Shown one piece after another: positions 1 through 7,871 of a stretch of 18,254 nt of DNA (positions are counted from its first letter, which is position 1; each line of letters opens with the position of its first letter). Source of the stretch: an uncultured Parasutterella sp. (GTDB taxonomy: Bacteria; Pseudomonadota; Gammaproteobacteria; Burkholderiales; Burkholderiaceae_F); NCBI GenBank assembly GCA_900766055.1, contig CAAFTZ010000050.1:1-18254 (forward strand). Reading direction: 5' to 3'. Position numbers and translations under genes: made by a program. The notes beneath the pieces were generated by a model. It was not told where the DNA came from and did no database searches. It saw only the letters and a program-made list of their open reading frames with translations.

Positions 1-363
1 CTGGAACACAAACATAAACAACATAATCCACAAAGGTACAGTCGCCGTTAAAACAGCGGCAAAAGGTGCGTTTGCGTATTGAATACAAACAAAGAACGTT
101 AATTGCGTTCCGATGATCGTTAGCGTGTAGATTATTAAGTCAATAATGTTCTGCTTGGTTTCAAATACTTTCAGTGCACCTTTTTTCAGCAGAAAAAACT
201 CGATGCCAACAAAAATAGATCCGGCGAGAAGCATGCGAATCGAGATCAAATCCATCGGCGTAAAGTGGCAGTTCTGAAGAAGATACTGTCCGGCAACGCC
301 CATCGATCCCCAAAAAACAGCCGCTAATCCGGCCATCGTCATGCCTTTTAATGTTTTATTCAT
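1..363 (-). CDS. EamA/DMT-family transporter, N-terminal part (cut by window edge)
   Basis: The minus strand is open from an ATG at 363-361 to the window edge, 121 codons without a stop. The protein starts MNKTLKGMTMAGLAAVFWGS and continues with hydrophobic segments at about residues 8-28, 33-55, 70-92 and 97-121. The pattern 'AAVFWGSMGVAGQYLL' followed by 'TPMDLISIRMLLAGSI' is typical of the first EamA domain of drug/metabolite transporters, which are 10-helix inner-membrane exporters of metabolites or amino acids. An AGAGGAGA Shine-Dalgarno sequence lies about 8 bases before the ATG, supporting this start. The gene is divergent from dinB across a 143-bp gap. The C-terminal half is outside the window, so the substrate cannot be suggested. 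The family call is fairly safe; the precise subfamily is not. Confidence 0.75.
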   Translation of the reverse strand, partial: MNKTLKGMTMAGLAAVFWGSMGVAGQYLLQNCHFTPMDLISIRMLLAGSIFVGIEFFLLKKGALKVFETKQNIIDLIIYTLTIIGTQLTFFVCIQYANAPFAAVLTATVPLWIMLFMFVFQ

Positions 364-483
364 TCTTGTCTCCTCTGGTTCTTGAGTTTGCCAGCTTTGC
401 AACGTAACTGAACGCGTTTCTACTCTTTTTAAGAAACCCGACTTTTCAGAAAATTCTTTACTTTTTTCAGCAAGATAAAAACA

Positions 484-510
484 ATGAATAATGCGAAAAT
501 TCATCTATGA
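484..510 (+). other. Possible 8-codon upstream reading frame overlapping the dinB start
   Basis: An ATG at 484 opens a frame of eight codons (MNNAKIHL) whose TGA stop at 508-510 overlaps the dinB ATG at 507-509 in an ATGA arrangement. dinB has no recognisable Shine-Dalgarno sequence of its own, so stop-start coupling from this mini-frame is conceivable. The mini-frame itself has only a weak purine stretch (AAGATAA) upstream. This is an inference from layout, and chance is a real alternative for so short a frame. Confidence 0.15.
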
Positions 511-1607
511 ATTTCGATAACTATCGCCGAATCCTTCACCTCGACCTCGACGCTTTTTTCGCTTCTGTTGAACAGCGTGATAATCCTTCGCTGCAAGGAA
601 AGGCCATTGCCGTCGGATTAAATTCCGCTCGAGGTGTCGTTGCGTCTGCTTCTTACGAAGCAAGAAAGTTTGGGGTACGATCCGCAATGCCCTTCTCAGT
701 TGCCGCGAGGCTATGTCCAAATTTGATTTTCGTTCCCGGACGAATGGACGAGTACAAAAAAGCATCAGCCGAAGTTTTCGAAATCTTTTCTCGCTACGCA
801 AATCTCATTGAACAAGTCTCTATTGATGAGGCATTCTTGGATGTTACGGACGTTTGGCGCGATTATGGTTATGCAATGGAAATCGCAAAGCTCATCAAAG
901 CAGATGTTCGTCGTGAAGTCGGTCTCATTATTTCTGCCGGCGTTTCCTACAACAAGTTCCTCGCCAAAATCGCAAGCGACTGGCGCAAGCCCGACGGTCT
1001 GTACGTAATCCATCCGGATGCGGCACTTAAATTCATTGATCGTCTTCCTATGAAAGCAATTTGGGGTGTCGGCCCGGTGACTTCCCAAAAGATGGAGAAT
1101 CTCGGCATCTTCACCGGTAAAGATCTACGCAAGAAAGATCTTTCGTTTTTAGTTGAACAATTCGGCAGTTCTGGACTCTCGTATTACAACTTTGCCCGAG
1201 GCATTGATGATCGTCCTGTCAGAACCGAACGCATTCGCAAACAGGTCAGCGCCGAGATCACGCTTTCAAAAGACGAAGGAAATCTCAATAAATTAGAAGA
1301 TACGCTCTCGGAACTGACGGACTATCTGATGACACGTCTGCGTAAAAACGACTTTCTCGGCCGTTCTCTGACGTTAAAAGTGCGTTTCCACAACTTCAAA
1401 ACGATTACGCGAACACAAACATCTAACTCCGTCTTCAACGAGAAATCCCAGATTCTCAAAACGGCTGAGTCTTTGCTTGAAAAAATCGATTTCAATCATC
1501 AGACCGTCCGTCTTCTCGGCATTGCGGTCGGGAACCGCCTGGAAGAAGACACTGAAAATATGCTCAACCTCAGTGATACGGACGAGCTTACACCCAGGCT
1601 GCTTTAG
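507..1607 (+). CDS. dinB: DNA polymerase IV (Y-family translesion polymerase)
   Basis: The 366-residue product is close to the E. coli protein (351 aa). It catalyses error-prone synthesis past damaged template bases, without proofreading. The first catalytic motif is HLDLDAFFASVEQ, with Asp13 matching E. coli Asp8 and Phe18 at the steric-gate position. SYEARKFGVRSAMP lies at about 49-62. The second catalytic pair is in SIDEAFLDVT (Asp107, Glu108). The palm motif SAGVSYNKFLAKIAS follows, then the HhH-bearing thumb and the little-finger domain. All key residues are present. It is the only plus-strand gene that can be supported here. The start is poorly marked: there is no good ribosome-binding site and I see no LexA-like CTG-N10-CAG box in the 143-bp upstream gap. 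Its TAG stop overlaps the stop of the convergent MFS gene. Confidence 0.95.
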   Translation: MNFDNYRRILHLDLDAFFASVEQRDNPSLQGKAIAVGLNSARGVVASASYEARKFGVRSAMPFSVAARLCPNLIFVPGRMDEYKKASAEVFEIFSRYANLIEQVSIDEAFLDVTDVWRDYGYAMEIAKLIKADVRREVGLIISAGVSYNKFLAKIASDWRKPDGLYVIHPDAALKFIDRLPMKAIWGVGPVTSQKMENLGIFTGKDLRKKDLSFLVEQFGSSGLSYYNFARGIDDRPVRTERIRKQVSAEITLSKDEGNLNKLEDTLSELTDYLMTRLRKNDFLGRSLTLKVRFHNFKTITRTQTSNSVFNEKSQILKTAESLLEKIDFNHQTVRLLGIAVGNRLEEDTENMLNLSDTDELTPRLL

Positions 1608-2830
1608 TTTGCCGTCAGGCTCGACTGAGTCGAAACTCTTAGAGCTGTGAAAATAGCAAAGGTCTGCAGGATCGCGACACCGAAAAGAACAGCTGTAAAC
1701 ATACCGACGTCCAGCAACGGTCCAAAAAGAATCGGTGTCAGGGACTGACCTACATCCATTCCGCAATACGTAAAACCGTAGACACACCCGAAAGATTTCT
1801 TGCCTAACTTAGCAACTGTTGCACCTCGAATCATAATGTCTCGGCTCGGTGCTGCTACGCCTGTTCCTAGACCCATCAGACACATTAGAACGACTGCCCA
1901 ATACCCGCTCAGAATCTGAGACGCCAAAATAGCTGCCATCACGGCAGCAAACGTAAGACACAACGCAACAACGCGATTGCTCGAGATCTTATGCTGATTC
2001 GTTAAAAATCCCCCGATCAAAGCGCCCGCGCCGGCGCCCAAGAGATAAGCCGTCAGAGCCGCCGAGGCCCCGGTCAGATTCAAGTGATAGGCATTCTTGA
2101 AAATCGTCTGAGAAAAGCTTTGAAGAACACCGAAAGCACCGGACGTAAAGAAGAAAAACATGAAGCAGTACCAGACATCTGGTACGCGCAAGAATCCAAA
2201 AGTCCCCTCCTCTTTCTCCTTCGGCGTGGGCGGCGTGCTGTCACGGACGGAATCGCGAGAGAAAACGCCTCTGAATACGAGCTCGATGGCAAGAACGATC
2301 AGCGCTACGGAAGAAGCTGCAAACGCAGCACCTCTCCAGCCGAACCAACCCGCTGTCGTTACCATGAAGAAAGGACAAATCGCCCAGCCGATATTGCCGG
2401 TGATGTTATGCCATGCAAAGGCATGACCTAAGAAGCGATCCTGGATGTTGTAGTTCATCAGCGAATAGTCGCTCGGATGGAACACCGAGTTACCGGCGCC
2501 GGCCAGCATCGCTGAGAGATAAAGCATCGGGACATTTTCTGCCATCCCTAAGGCCACGGCACTAGCGATCAGCAAAAGCAGACCCGTATACATTGAAGAC
2601 CGGCCGCCCACTTTATCGACCAGAAATCCGCTCATCGACTGGCCGACTGCACTTGTGACAAAGAACGTTGTCATCAAGGTTCCGCCCTGAAGGAAATTCA
2701 TTCCGAAGTGCGGAAGAATCCAAGGAAACAGTGACGGGATCACTAAGTGATAAAAATGCGAGCTGGCGTGGGCGATCGAAACGAGAAAAATCGCGAGGAT
2801 GTCGTGACCGCGAGTTCCTTGTGCGTACAT
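1604..2830 (-). CDS. MFS transporter, fosmidomycin-resistance (Fsr)-like subgroup
   Basis: The 408-residue protein is strongly hydrophobic with about 12 membrane helices, the usual major facilitator size. The N-terminal layout 'SIAHASSHFYHLVIPSLFPWI' followed by 'GGTLMTTFFVTSAVGQSMSGFLVDKVGGR' recalls Fsr-like transporters, including the loop 2-3 DKxGGR motif. A cytoplasmic linker rich in Pro/Lys/Glu ('DSTPPTPKEKEEG') lies near residues 197-209, between the two six-helix halves. It would act in the inner membrane as a proton-coupled exporter of a small molecule; the substrate is unknown. The ATG at 2830 has no clear Shine-Dalgarno sequence, so the exact start is less sure than the frame. A TAGAAT -10-like box lies about 27 bases upstream. 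The gene sits downstream of clpB behind its terminator, so it is probably transcribed separately. Confidence 0.85.
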   Translation of the reverse strand: MYAQGTRGHDILAIFLVSIAHASSHFYHLVIPSLFPWILPHFGMNFLQGGTLMTTFFVTSAVGQSMSGFLVDKVGGRSSMYTGLLLLIASAVALGMAENVPMLYLSAMLAGAGNSVFHPSDYSLMNYNIQDRFLGHAFAWHNITGNIGWAICPFFMVTTAGWFGWRGAAFAASSVALIVLAIELVFRGVFSRDSVRDSTPPTPKEKEEGTFGFLRVPDVWYCFMFFFFTSGAFGVLQSFSQTIFKNAYHLNLTGASAALTAYLLGAGAGALIGGFLTNQHKISSNRVVALCLTFAAVMAAILASQILSGYWAVVLMCLMGLGTGVAAPSRDIMIRGATVAKLGKKSFGCVYGFTYCGMDVGQSLTPILFGPLLDVGMFTAVLFGVAILQTFAIFTALRVSTQSSLTAN

Positions 2831-2856
2831 GGCGAGGCTTAAGAGTGTTTTTTCTT

Positions 2857-2862
2857 ATTCTA
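2857..2862 (-). promoter_or_regulatory. Possible -10 box for the MFS gene
   Basis: Read on the minus strand this is TAGAAT, five of six matches to the sigma-70 -10 consensus, placed about 27 bases before the ATG. The -35 region 17 bases further upstream is poor (T-rich, within the clpB terminator T-tract). Its position just after a terminator fits a separate promoter, but the evidence is weak. Confidence 0.25.
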
Positions 2863-2878
2863 TTCCTGACGCCTTCTG

Positions 2879-2917
2879 AAAAAACTTAAGGCCGAGAGAT
2901 TATTGGTCTCCGGCCTT
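2879..2917 (-). terminator. Rho-independent terminator after clpB
   Basis: On the minus strand, AAGGCCG-GAGA pairs with TCTC-T-CGGCCTT, an 11-bp stem with one bulged T and the loop CCAATAA. After AAG follows a run of six T. It lies 22 bases beyond the clpB stop codon, in the correct orientation to end the clpB transcript. Confidence 0.8.
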
Positions 2918-2939
2918 TCTCAAATGAGATCAGACGATC

Positions 2940-5537
2940 TTATCGGTTGTCTTTACGGTCTTCAAAAATGAATTTACCGTCGACATAATCCACAAACACC
3001 GTGTCTCCCGGAGCATATTTGCCCTTAAGGATATCCACAGCAATCTGGTTTTCCAGATAGTCTTGGACCGCACGACGCAGCGGACGTGCACCGAACAGCG
3101 GATCAAAGCCGACCTTGCCGATTTCGTCCAGAGCAGCATCCGTAACATCCAGACCGATGTTCTGCTGTTCCATACGTTTCGCAAGCTTACGAATCTGGAT
3201 ACGGGCGATTTCGCGAATGGCCTTCTGATCAAGGGCATTGAAGACGACGATTTCATCAATACGGTTAATGAATTCGGGTCTGAAGTGCTTCTTGACTTCG
3301 TCCATTACGGCTTCCTTCACAACTTCAGGATCTTCACCCTGACGGTTCATGATTTCTTGAGAACCGAGGTTGGAAGTCATAATGATGACGGTATTCTTGA
3401 AGTCAACCGTGCGTCCCTGACCGTCAGTCATACGACCATCGTCCAAGGCCTGAAGCAGGATGTTGAAGACGTCGGGATGGGCTTTTTCGACTTCGTCAAG
3501 AAGAATCACGCTGTAAGGTTTACGGCGTACGGCTTCTGTTAAGTAGCCGCCTTCTTCATAGCCGACATATCCCGGAGGCGCACCGATCAAACGAGCCACG
3601 GAGTGTTTCTCCATGAATTCGCTCATATCGATACGGATCATGGCGTCCTCAGTGTCGAACAGGAATTCGGCCAAAGCCTTAGTGAGTTCCGTCTTACCGA
3701 CGCCTGTCGGACCGAGGAAGAGGAAGGAACCATAAGGACGGTTCGGGTCGGACAAGCCGGCACGAGAACGAAGAATGGCGTCAACGACTTTATCAACCGC
3801 TTCTTTCTGTCCGACAACGCGCTTACCGATGTACTTGGCCATATCCAGAAGTTTCTGGCGTTCGCCTTCCATCATCTTGGAGACCGGAATACCGGTTGCG
3901 CGGGAAACCACCTCGGCGATTTCTTCAGCACCTACCTGTGTACGCAGGAGCTTCGGTTTTTCGTCGTAGAGCTTGGTTTCTTCTTTTTCTTCCTTCACCA
4001 GCTGTTTTTCAAGTTCGGGAAGCTTGCCGTACTGGATCGCGGCGAGTTCTTCATACTTGCCGGAACGACGAAGCTCTTCCATCTTGGTCTTGAGCTTGTC
4101 GATTTCGTCACGGACTTCTTTGGATCCCAACGCGGCGCTCTTTTCTTTCTTCCAGATTTCTTCCAAATCGGAATACTCGCGGCTTAACTTAGCGATTTCT
4201 TCTTCCAAACCGCTCAAGCGTTTCTTACTGGCTTCGTCTTTTTCTTTCTTAACGGCTTCACGTTCAATCTTCAATTGAATCAGACGACGGTCCAGCTTAT
4301 CGAGTTCTTCAGGCTTGGAGTCAATTTCCATCTTGATGCGCGCTGCCGCTTCATCAATCAGGTCAATGGCCTTATCCGGAAGGAAACGATCGGTAATGTA
4401 GCGAGCGGAAAGTTCAGCAGCAGCCACAATCGCTGGGTCGGTAATTTCAACACCGTGATGGACTTCATACTTTTCCTGCAGACCGCGCAGAATAGCAATC
4501 GTGTCTTCGACGCTCGGTTCGTTGACGATCACTTTCTGGAAACGGCGCTCCAAAGCGGGATCTTTTTCGATGTACTTTCTGTACTCGTCCAAGGTCGTGG
4601 CACCGATCACATGCAGTTCACCGCGGGAAAGTGCAGGTTTGAGCATGTTGCCGGCATCCATTGCACCTTCTGTCTTACCGGCACCGACCACTGTATGGAT
4701 TTCGTCGATAAACAGAATGATGCGGCCTTCTTCGGCAACCACTTCCTTCAGCAGTGCTTTCAGACGTTCTTCGAATTCGCCGCGGTATTTCGCACCGGCG
4801 ACAAGTCCGGCCATATCGAGACTTAAGACGCGTTTATTGCGCAGTGTGTCAGGCACTTCGCCGTTCACAATACGCTGTGCCAAGCCTTCAACCACAGCGG
4901 TCTTACCAACACCGGGTTCGCCGATAAGAACCGGATTGTTCTTACTTCTGCGCTGCAGAATCTGCATCGCACGGCGAATCTCGTCATCTCGCCCGATCAC
5001 AGGGTCGAGCTTTCCTTCTTTGGCCTTTTCGGTCAGGTCAACCGTGTACTTCTTCAGCGCTTCACGATTGTTCTCAGCTTCGGGATTGTCCACTTTTTCA
5101 CCTCCGCGCACGGATAAAATTGCATTTTCTAGGCTCGGTTTATTGAGGCCTTCCTCTTGCGCAAGACGTGCGGCGTCACACTTGCTGTCGCATAAGGCTA
5201 AAAGGAAGAGATCGGTGGAAATGAATTTATCGCCGAGTCTTTCGGCCTCTCTTTCCATCGAATTAAGGATTGCCATCAACTCACGGCTGATTTGGACATT
5301 GTCGGCAGCTCCGGAAACTTCCGGCAGTTTGCCGATCGCTTCCTTCACCTTACGTTCGAGTTCTCTGACTCTCACGCCGGAGCGCTCTAAGAGCGTCCTT
5401 CCGGTGCCCTCGGTGTCCTTTAATACCGCAAGCAGCAAGTGAAGCGGATCGATGTACTGCTGAGAACGCTCAACAGCCATCGATTGTGCTTCCCCGAGCA
5501 ACTCTTGGAACCGAGTTGTAAATTGATCTTGACGCAT
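2940..5537 (-). CDS. clpB: ATP-dependent protein disaggregase ClpB
   Basis: The 865-residue protein (E. coli 857) is a cytoplasmic hexameric AAA+ machine that pulls proteins out of aggregates with DnaK/DnaJ/GrpE. In order it has the Clp N-domain (1-145), a first AAA+ module with Walker A GEPGVGKT at 206-213, pore loop KYRGEFEERL near 250-259, Walker B LFIDE at 275-279 and arginine residues in ERRF at 330-333, then the coiled-coil middle domain (about 405-525). The second AAA+ module has Walker A GPTGVGKT at 609-616, pore loop GYVGY at 656-660 and Walker B VILLDE at 677-682. The middle domain separates ClpB from ClpA. AGGAGA lies 11 bases before the ATG. I looked for a sigma-32 promoter in the 114-bp upstream gap and did not find one. 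Confidence 0.98.
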   Translation of the reverse strand: MRQDQFTTRFQELLGEAQSMAVERSQQYIDPLHLLLAVLKDTEGTGRTLLERSGVRVRELERKVKEAIGKLPEVSGAADNVQISRELMAILNSMEREAERLGDKFISTDLFLLALCDSKCDAARLAQEEGLNKPSLENAILSVRGGEKVDNPEAENNREALKKYTVDLTEKAKEGKLDPVIGRDDEIRRAMQILQRRSKNNPVLIGEPGVGKTAVVEGLAQRIVNGEVPDTLRNKRVLSLDMAGLVAGAKYRGEFEERLKALLKEVVAEEGRIILFIDEIHTVVGAGKTEGAMDAGNMLKPALSRGELHVIGATTLDEYRKYIEKDPALERRFQKVIVNEPSVEDTIAILRGLQEKYEVHHGVEITDPAIVAAAELSARYITDRFLPDKAIDLIDEAAARIKMEIDSKPEELDKLDRRLIQLKIEREAVKKEKDEASKKRLSGLEEEIAKLSREYSDLEEIWKKEKSAALGSKEVRDEIDKLKTKMEELRRSGKYEELAAIQYGKLPELEKQLVKEEKEETKLYDEKPKLLRTQVGAEEIAEVVSRATGIPVSKMMEGERQKLLDMAKYIGKRVVGQKEAVDKVVDAILRSRAGLSDPNRPYGSFLFLGPTGVGKTELTKALAEFLFDTEDAMIRIDMSEFMEKHSVARLIGAPPGYVGYEEGGYLTEAVRRKPYSVILLDEVEKAHPDVFNILLQALDDGRMTDGQGRTVDFKNTVIIMTSNLGSQEIMNRQGEDPEVVKEAVMDEVKKHFRPEFINRIDEIVVFNALDQKAIREIARIQIRKLAKRMEQQNIGLDVTDAALDEIGKVGFDPLFGARPLRRAVQDYLENQIAVDILKGKYAPGDTVFVDYVDGKFIFEDRKDNR

Positions 5538-5651
5538 AAGAGTTTGAATCTCCTTTTGTTAAGGAAACATTCGGAATCAACTCCTGTTCCCCTATGCGTC
5601 TATTCTGAAGAGTCCGCGGAGACGGACGTGCGTTTTTCTCTTATTTTGAGC

Positions 5652-6101
5652 TTATTTGGTCCACTTGGATTTTGCGGCTTCGTCGGTCTCTTTAGCCTGT
5701 ACCCAACGGGTGCCCTCGCCCACCTTTTCCTTCTTCCAGAACGGGGCTTCGGTCTTCAAGTAATCAATAATGAACTCACAGGCTTTAAAGGCTTCCCCGC
5801 GATGGGCGCCGGAAACGCCGACAAAAACGATTTGGTCGGTCGCGAACAGTTCTCCGACACGGTGAATCACTGTCGCATCCATAATGTCCCAGCGTTTCTT
5901 TGCCTCTTCCACAATGGCCGTAAGGGCTTTTTCGGTCATACCGGGATAGTGTTCTAAGGTCATGGAAGCGACTTCGTCATCTTCGTTAAGGTCGCGAACC
6001 GTGCCTAAAAACATCACGACGGCGCCGACTTTAGGAGAGGCATGCAGTGCCGCCACTTCAGCCTGCACATCAAAGTCTTTTGTTTGAACTGCAATCTTCA
6101 T
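5652..6101 (-). CDS. moaE: Molybdopterin synthase catalytic (large) subunit MoaE
   Basis: The 149-residue protein (E. coli 150) binds precursor Z (cyclic pyranopterin monophosphate) and, with the thiocarboxylated MoaD tail, inserts the two dithiolene sulfurs to make molybdopterin. Visible family motifs are FLGTVRD (31-37), LEHYPGMTEK (49-58), HRVGEL (80-85) and the active-site block VSGAHRGEAF with KTEAPFWKKE. Lys116 and Lys123 keep the spacing of the E. coli catalytic lysines 119 and 126, and Arg101 is conserved. The start follows the moeA stop by only 9 bases and has an AAGGGG ribosome-binding site, so the two are co-transcribed. Its partner MoaD is not encoded beside it, which is unusual for this neighbourhood. 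Confidence 0.96.
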   Translation of the reverse strand: MKIAVQTKDFDVQAEVAALHASPKVGAVVMFLGTVRDLNEDDEVASMTLEHYPGMTEKALTAIVEEAKKRWDIMDATVIHRVGELFATDQIVFVGVSGAHRGEAFKACEFIIDYLKTEAPFWKKEKVGEGTRWVQAKETDEAAKSKWTK

Positions 6102-6110
6102 TAAGGCCCC

Positions 6111-7304
6111 TTATAAGTTGAATTCCGTGAACGGGATATAGGTCACCAAATCGCCCTTCTTCAAGTCAGCTTCAGCCGGGATGTCGGCTAAGCCGTCGGC
6201 CCAGGTGCAGGAGCTCAGAACCGCGGAGTTTTGAGTGCGGTAGTTTTCCAGCTCTCCAGCGCCGTTGCGGCGGACGCGGATGAACTCGCGGCGGGATCCG
6301 CACTTGTAATCAAAGGCCAGCGGCAGGATATAACCCTTCACATCGATCTGGCTGCGGCCGGAAAGTTTAAGAATCAGCGGCTGAGCGAACAAGAGGAAGG
6401 TCACAAAACCGGAGACAGGGTTTCCGGGCAGGCCGATAAACGGAACGCCGCGGACTTCGCCTTTGGCGACCGGCTTGCCCGGTTTCATGGCAATGCGCCA
6501 CATCTGCATCTTGCCGAGCTCTTCAACGGCTCGGCGGATGAAGTCGGCCTCGCCCACGCTCATACCGCCGCTGGTCAGAATGAAATCAGACTTGCGGGAG
6601 GCTTTGCGGAAAGCCTCCAAAGTTGCTTCAAACGTATCTGGAATATTGCCGTAATCCACCACATCGCAGCCCAGCTGATGGAGCAGTCCGCGTAGGACAA
6701 AGCGGTTGGAGTTGTAGATGCCGCCCTCGACGAGCTTTTCTCCCGGCATCGCGAGTTCATCACCGGTGAAGAAAAGCGAAACACGAATCGGACGGTAAAC
6801 TTTAACTGTGGAAACGCCGATGCTCGCAGCAACGCCGAGCGCCGGAGGCGTTAAGCGGTCGCCCTTCTTCAATACAGTCTGACCGATATCGATATCGCAG
6901 CCTGCTCTTCGAATCCAGGCTCCGACTTTGGGATCGCAATGGAACTCAACAGTGCCGTCTTCCATCTCGGAAGCCTCTTCCTGAGGAATCACTGCGTCAG
7001 CGCCCGAAGGAATGGGAGCTCCGGTAAAAATACGGGCTACCGTGCCGGGCTCAAGTTCGGTGCCGACGTGACCGGCAAAAATTCGCTGAGAAACCGGGAA
7101 ATTGCGACGACCTCCTGCAAAATCTGTACAGCGGACGGCGTAGCCGTCCATCTGAGAATTATCCAGGGGCGGGACTTTAATTTCGGAGACGATGTCTTCG
7201 GCGAGGATCTTGCCTGCCGAATAAAGGGTCACCATATCTTCTACTTCGGCAACCGCCTCCGCACCTTCCAAAATCTTTGCTTTTGCTTGTTCAACTGTCA
7301 GCAT
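6111..7304 (-). CDS. moeA: Molybdopterin molybdenumtransferase MoeA
   Basis: The 397-residue protein (E. coli 411) inserts molybdenum into adenylylated molybdopterin to form the active cofactor. Domain I/II carries PPLDNSQMDGYAVR (45-58) with the conserved Asp of MDGYA, then FTGAPIPSGADAVI (93-106) and RRAGCDI (132-138). The molybdopterin-binding domain III contains TGDE (180-183), GGIYNSNR (194-201), TSGGMSVGEADF (244-255) and AMKPGKPVAKG with GLPGNPVSGF (291-300). Domain IV forms the C-terminus. The ATG overlaps the end of mobB by 7 bases (ATGCTGA), a sign of translational coupling. Motif content and length fit MoeA throughout. A second, gephyrin-like fusion with MogA is excluded by length. 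Confidence 0.96.
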   Translation of the reverse strand: MLTVEQAKAKILEGAEAVAEVEDMVTLYSAGKILAEDIVSEIKVPPLDNSQMDGYAVRCTDFAGGRRNFPVSQRIFAGHVGTELEPGTVARIFTGAPIPSGADAVIPQEEASEMEDGTVEFHCDPKVGAWIRRAGCDIDIGQTVLKKGDRLTPPALGVAASIGVSTVKVYRPIRVSLFFTGDELAMPGEKLVEGGIYNSNRFVLRGLLHQLGCDVVDYGNIPDTFEATLEAFRKASRKSDFILTSGGMSVGEADFIRRAVEELGKMQMWRIAMKPGKPVAKGEVRGVPFIGLPGNPVSGFVTFLLFAQPLILKLSGRSQIDVKGYILPLAFDYKCGSRREFIRVRRNGAGELENYRTQNSAVLSSCTWADGLADIPAEADLKKGDLVTYIPFTEFNL

Positions 7305-7825
7305 TTCCGTGTTTCTCCGTCTCCGAGACCAAGCTCTCGGACTATGAAGCGAGTAATAGTTTCGGCATCATTTATATCAAAAATCGGCAAATTTCCAAAT
7401 GCCGGGTGTGTCGTATCGGTCACCACCGCAGAGATTCGCTTGTCGTGCGCGCAAATCGGTGTTTCATGCCGCTCGAGCTTGCGCCAAACCTCCAGACGAA
7501 GCGCTTCCTGCTCTTCGGTCTTAAAGCCTTCGACAATCACGATATCCGCAGGATCTAAATGACGAATTAGGTCCGACAGCGTGGGTTTGTCTTTCGGCGT
7601 TTCGGTGAGCATGGCCCAGCGCTCGTCGGTATGCACAATGACTTGCGTCGCACCGGCTTCACGAAAACGGTAAGAGTCCTTCCCCGGCTTATCGATATCG
7701 ACGTTGTGATGGGCGTTCTTAACGGCCGAGACTTTGAGACCGCGTGATGCTAACAACGCGATGATTTTTTCGATCAGGGTCGTTTTGCCGCTGCCGGAGT
7801 ATCCAACAAAATTAACTATCTTCAT
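7298..7825 (-). CDS. mobB: Molybdopterin-guanine dinucleotide biosynthesis adapter MobB
   Basis: The 175-residue protein is a P-loop GTPase that assists MobA in attaching GMP to molybdopterin for the DMSO-reductase family of enzymes. The nucleotide-binding loop GYSGSGKTT is at residues 8-16, followed by the MobB signature AVKNAHHNVDIDKPGKDSYR and, near 90, DPADIVIVEGFK. The start is fixed by the P-loop lying eight residues in, as in the family. The ATG lies directly after the T-tract of the thrC terminator and has no Shine-Dalgarno sequence at the usual distance. It is the first gene of mobB-moeA-moaE, so expression may depend on terminator readthrough or an internal promoter. MobA is not in the window. 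Confidence 0.93.
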   Translation of the reverse strand: MKIVNFVGYSGSGKTTLIEKIIALLASRGLKVSAVKNAHHNVDIDKPGKDSYRFREAGATQVIVHTDERWAMLTETPKDKPTLSDLIRHLDPADIVIVEGFKTEEQEALRLEVWRKLERHETPICAHDKRISAVVTDTTHPAFGNLPIFDINDAETITRFIVRELGLGDGETRKC

Positions 7826-7857
7826 AAAAACAAAAAGGCCTGCGGTTAAGCAAGCCT
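7826..7857 (-). terminator. Rho-independent terminator between thrC and mobB
   Basis: On the minus strand AGGCTTGC pairs with GCAGGCCT over a six-base loop: 8 bp including a U-G wobble that would be an A-C mismatch on the other strand, so the hairpin is directional. It is followed by TTTTTGTTTTT. The hairpin begins 14 bases after the thrC stop, and the mobB ATG follows the T-tract directly. Confidence 0.8.
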
Positions 7858-7871
7858 CTTCAAATCAAAAC

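Noticed and set aside
1621..1633. Palindrome TCGAC-TGA-GTCGA just after the dinB stop
   Set aside because: It lies inside the MFS coding region, has no T-tract on either strand and is short enough to be chance.
4501..5442. Long 313-codon plus-strand open frame opposite clpB
   Set aside because: It is a shadow of the clpB reading frame. Its product is Ser/Arg-rich with no family features, while the minus-strand frame is unmistakable ClpB.
5614..5639. Small GC hairpin (GTCCG/CGGAC) followed by T5 on the plus strand, upstream of clpB
   Set aside because: It has the orientation of a plus-strand terminator, but there is no plus-strand gene there and the stem is only 5 bp.
5538..5651. Possible heat-shock promoter or CIRCE element for clpB
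   Set aside because: I found neither a CTTGAA/CCCCAT pair at the right spacing nor the CIRCE inverted repeat on the minus strand. CCCCTAT occurs only on the wrong strand.
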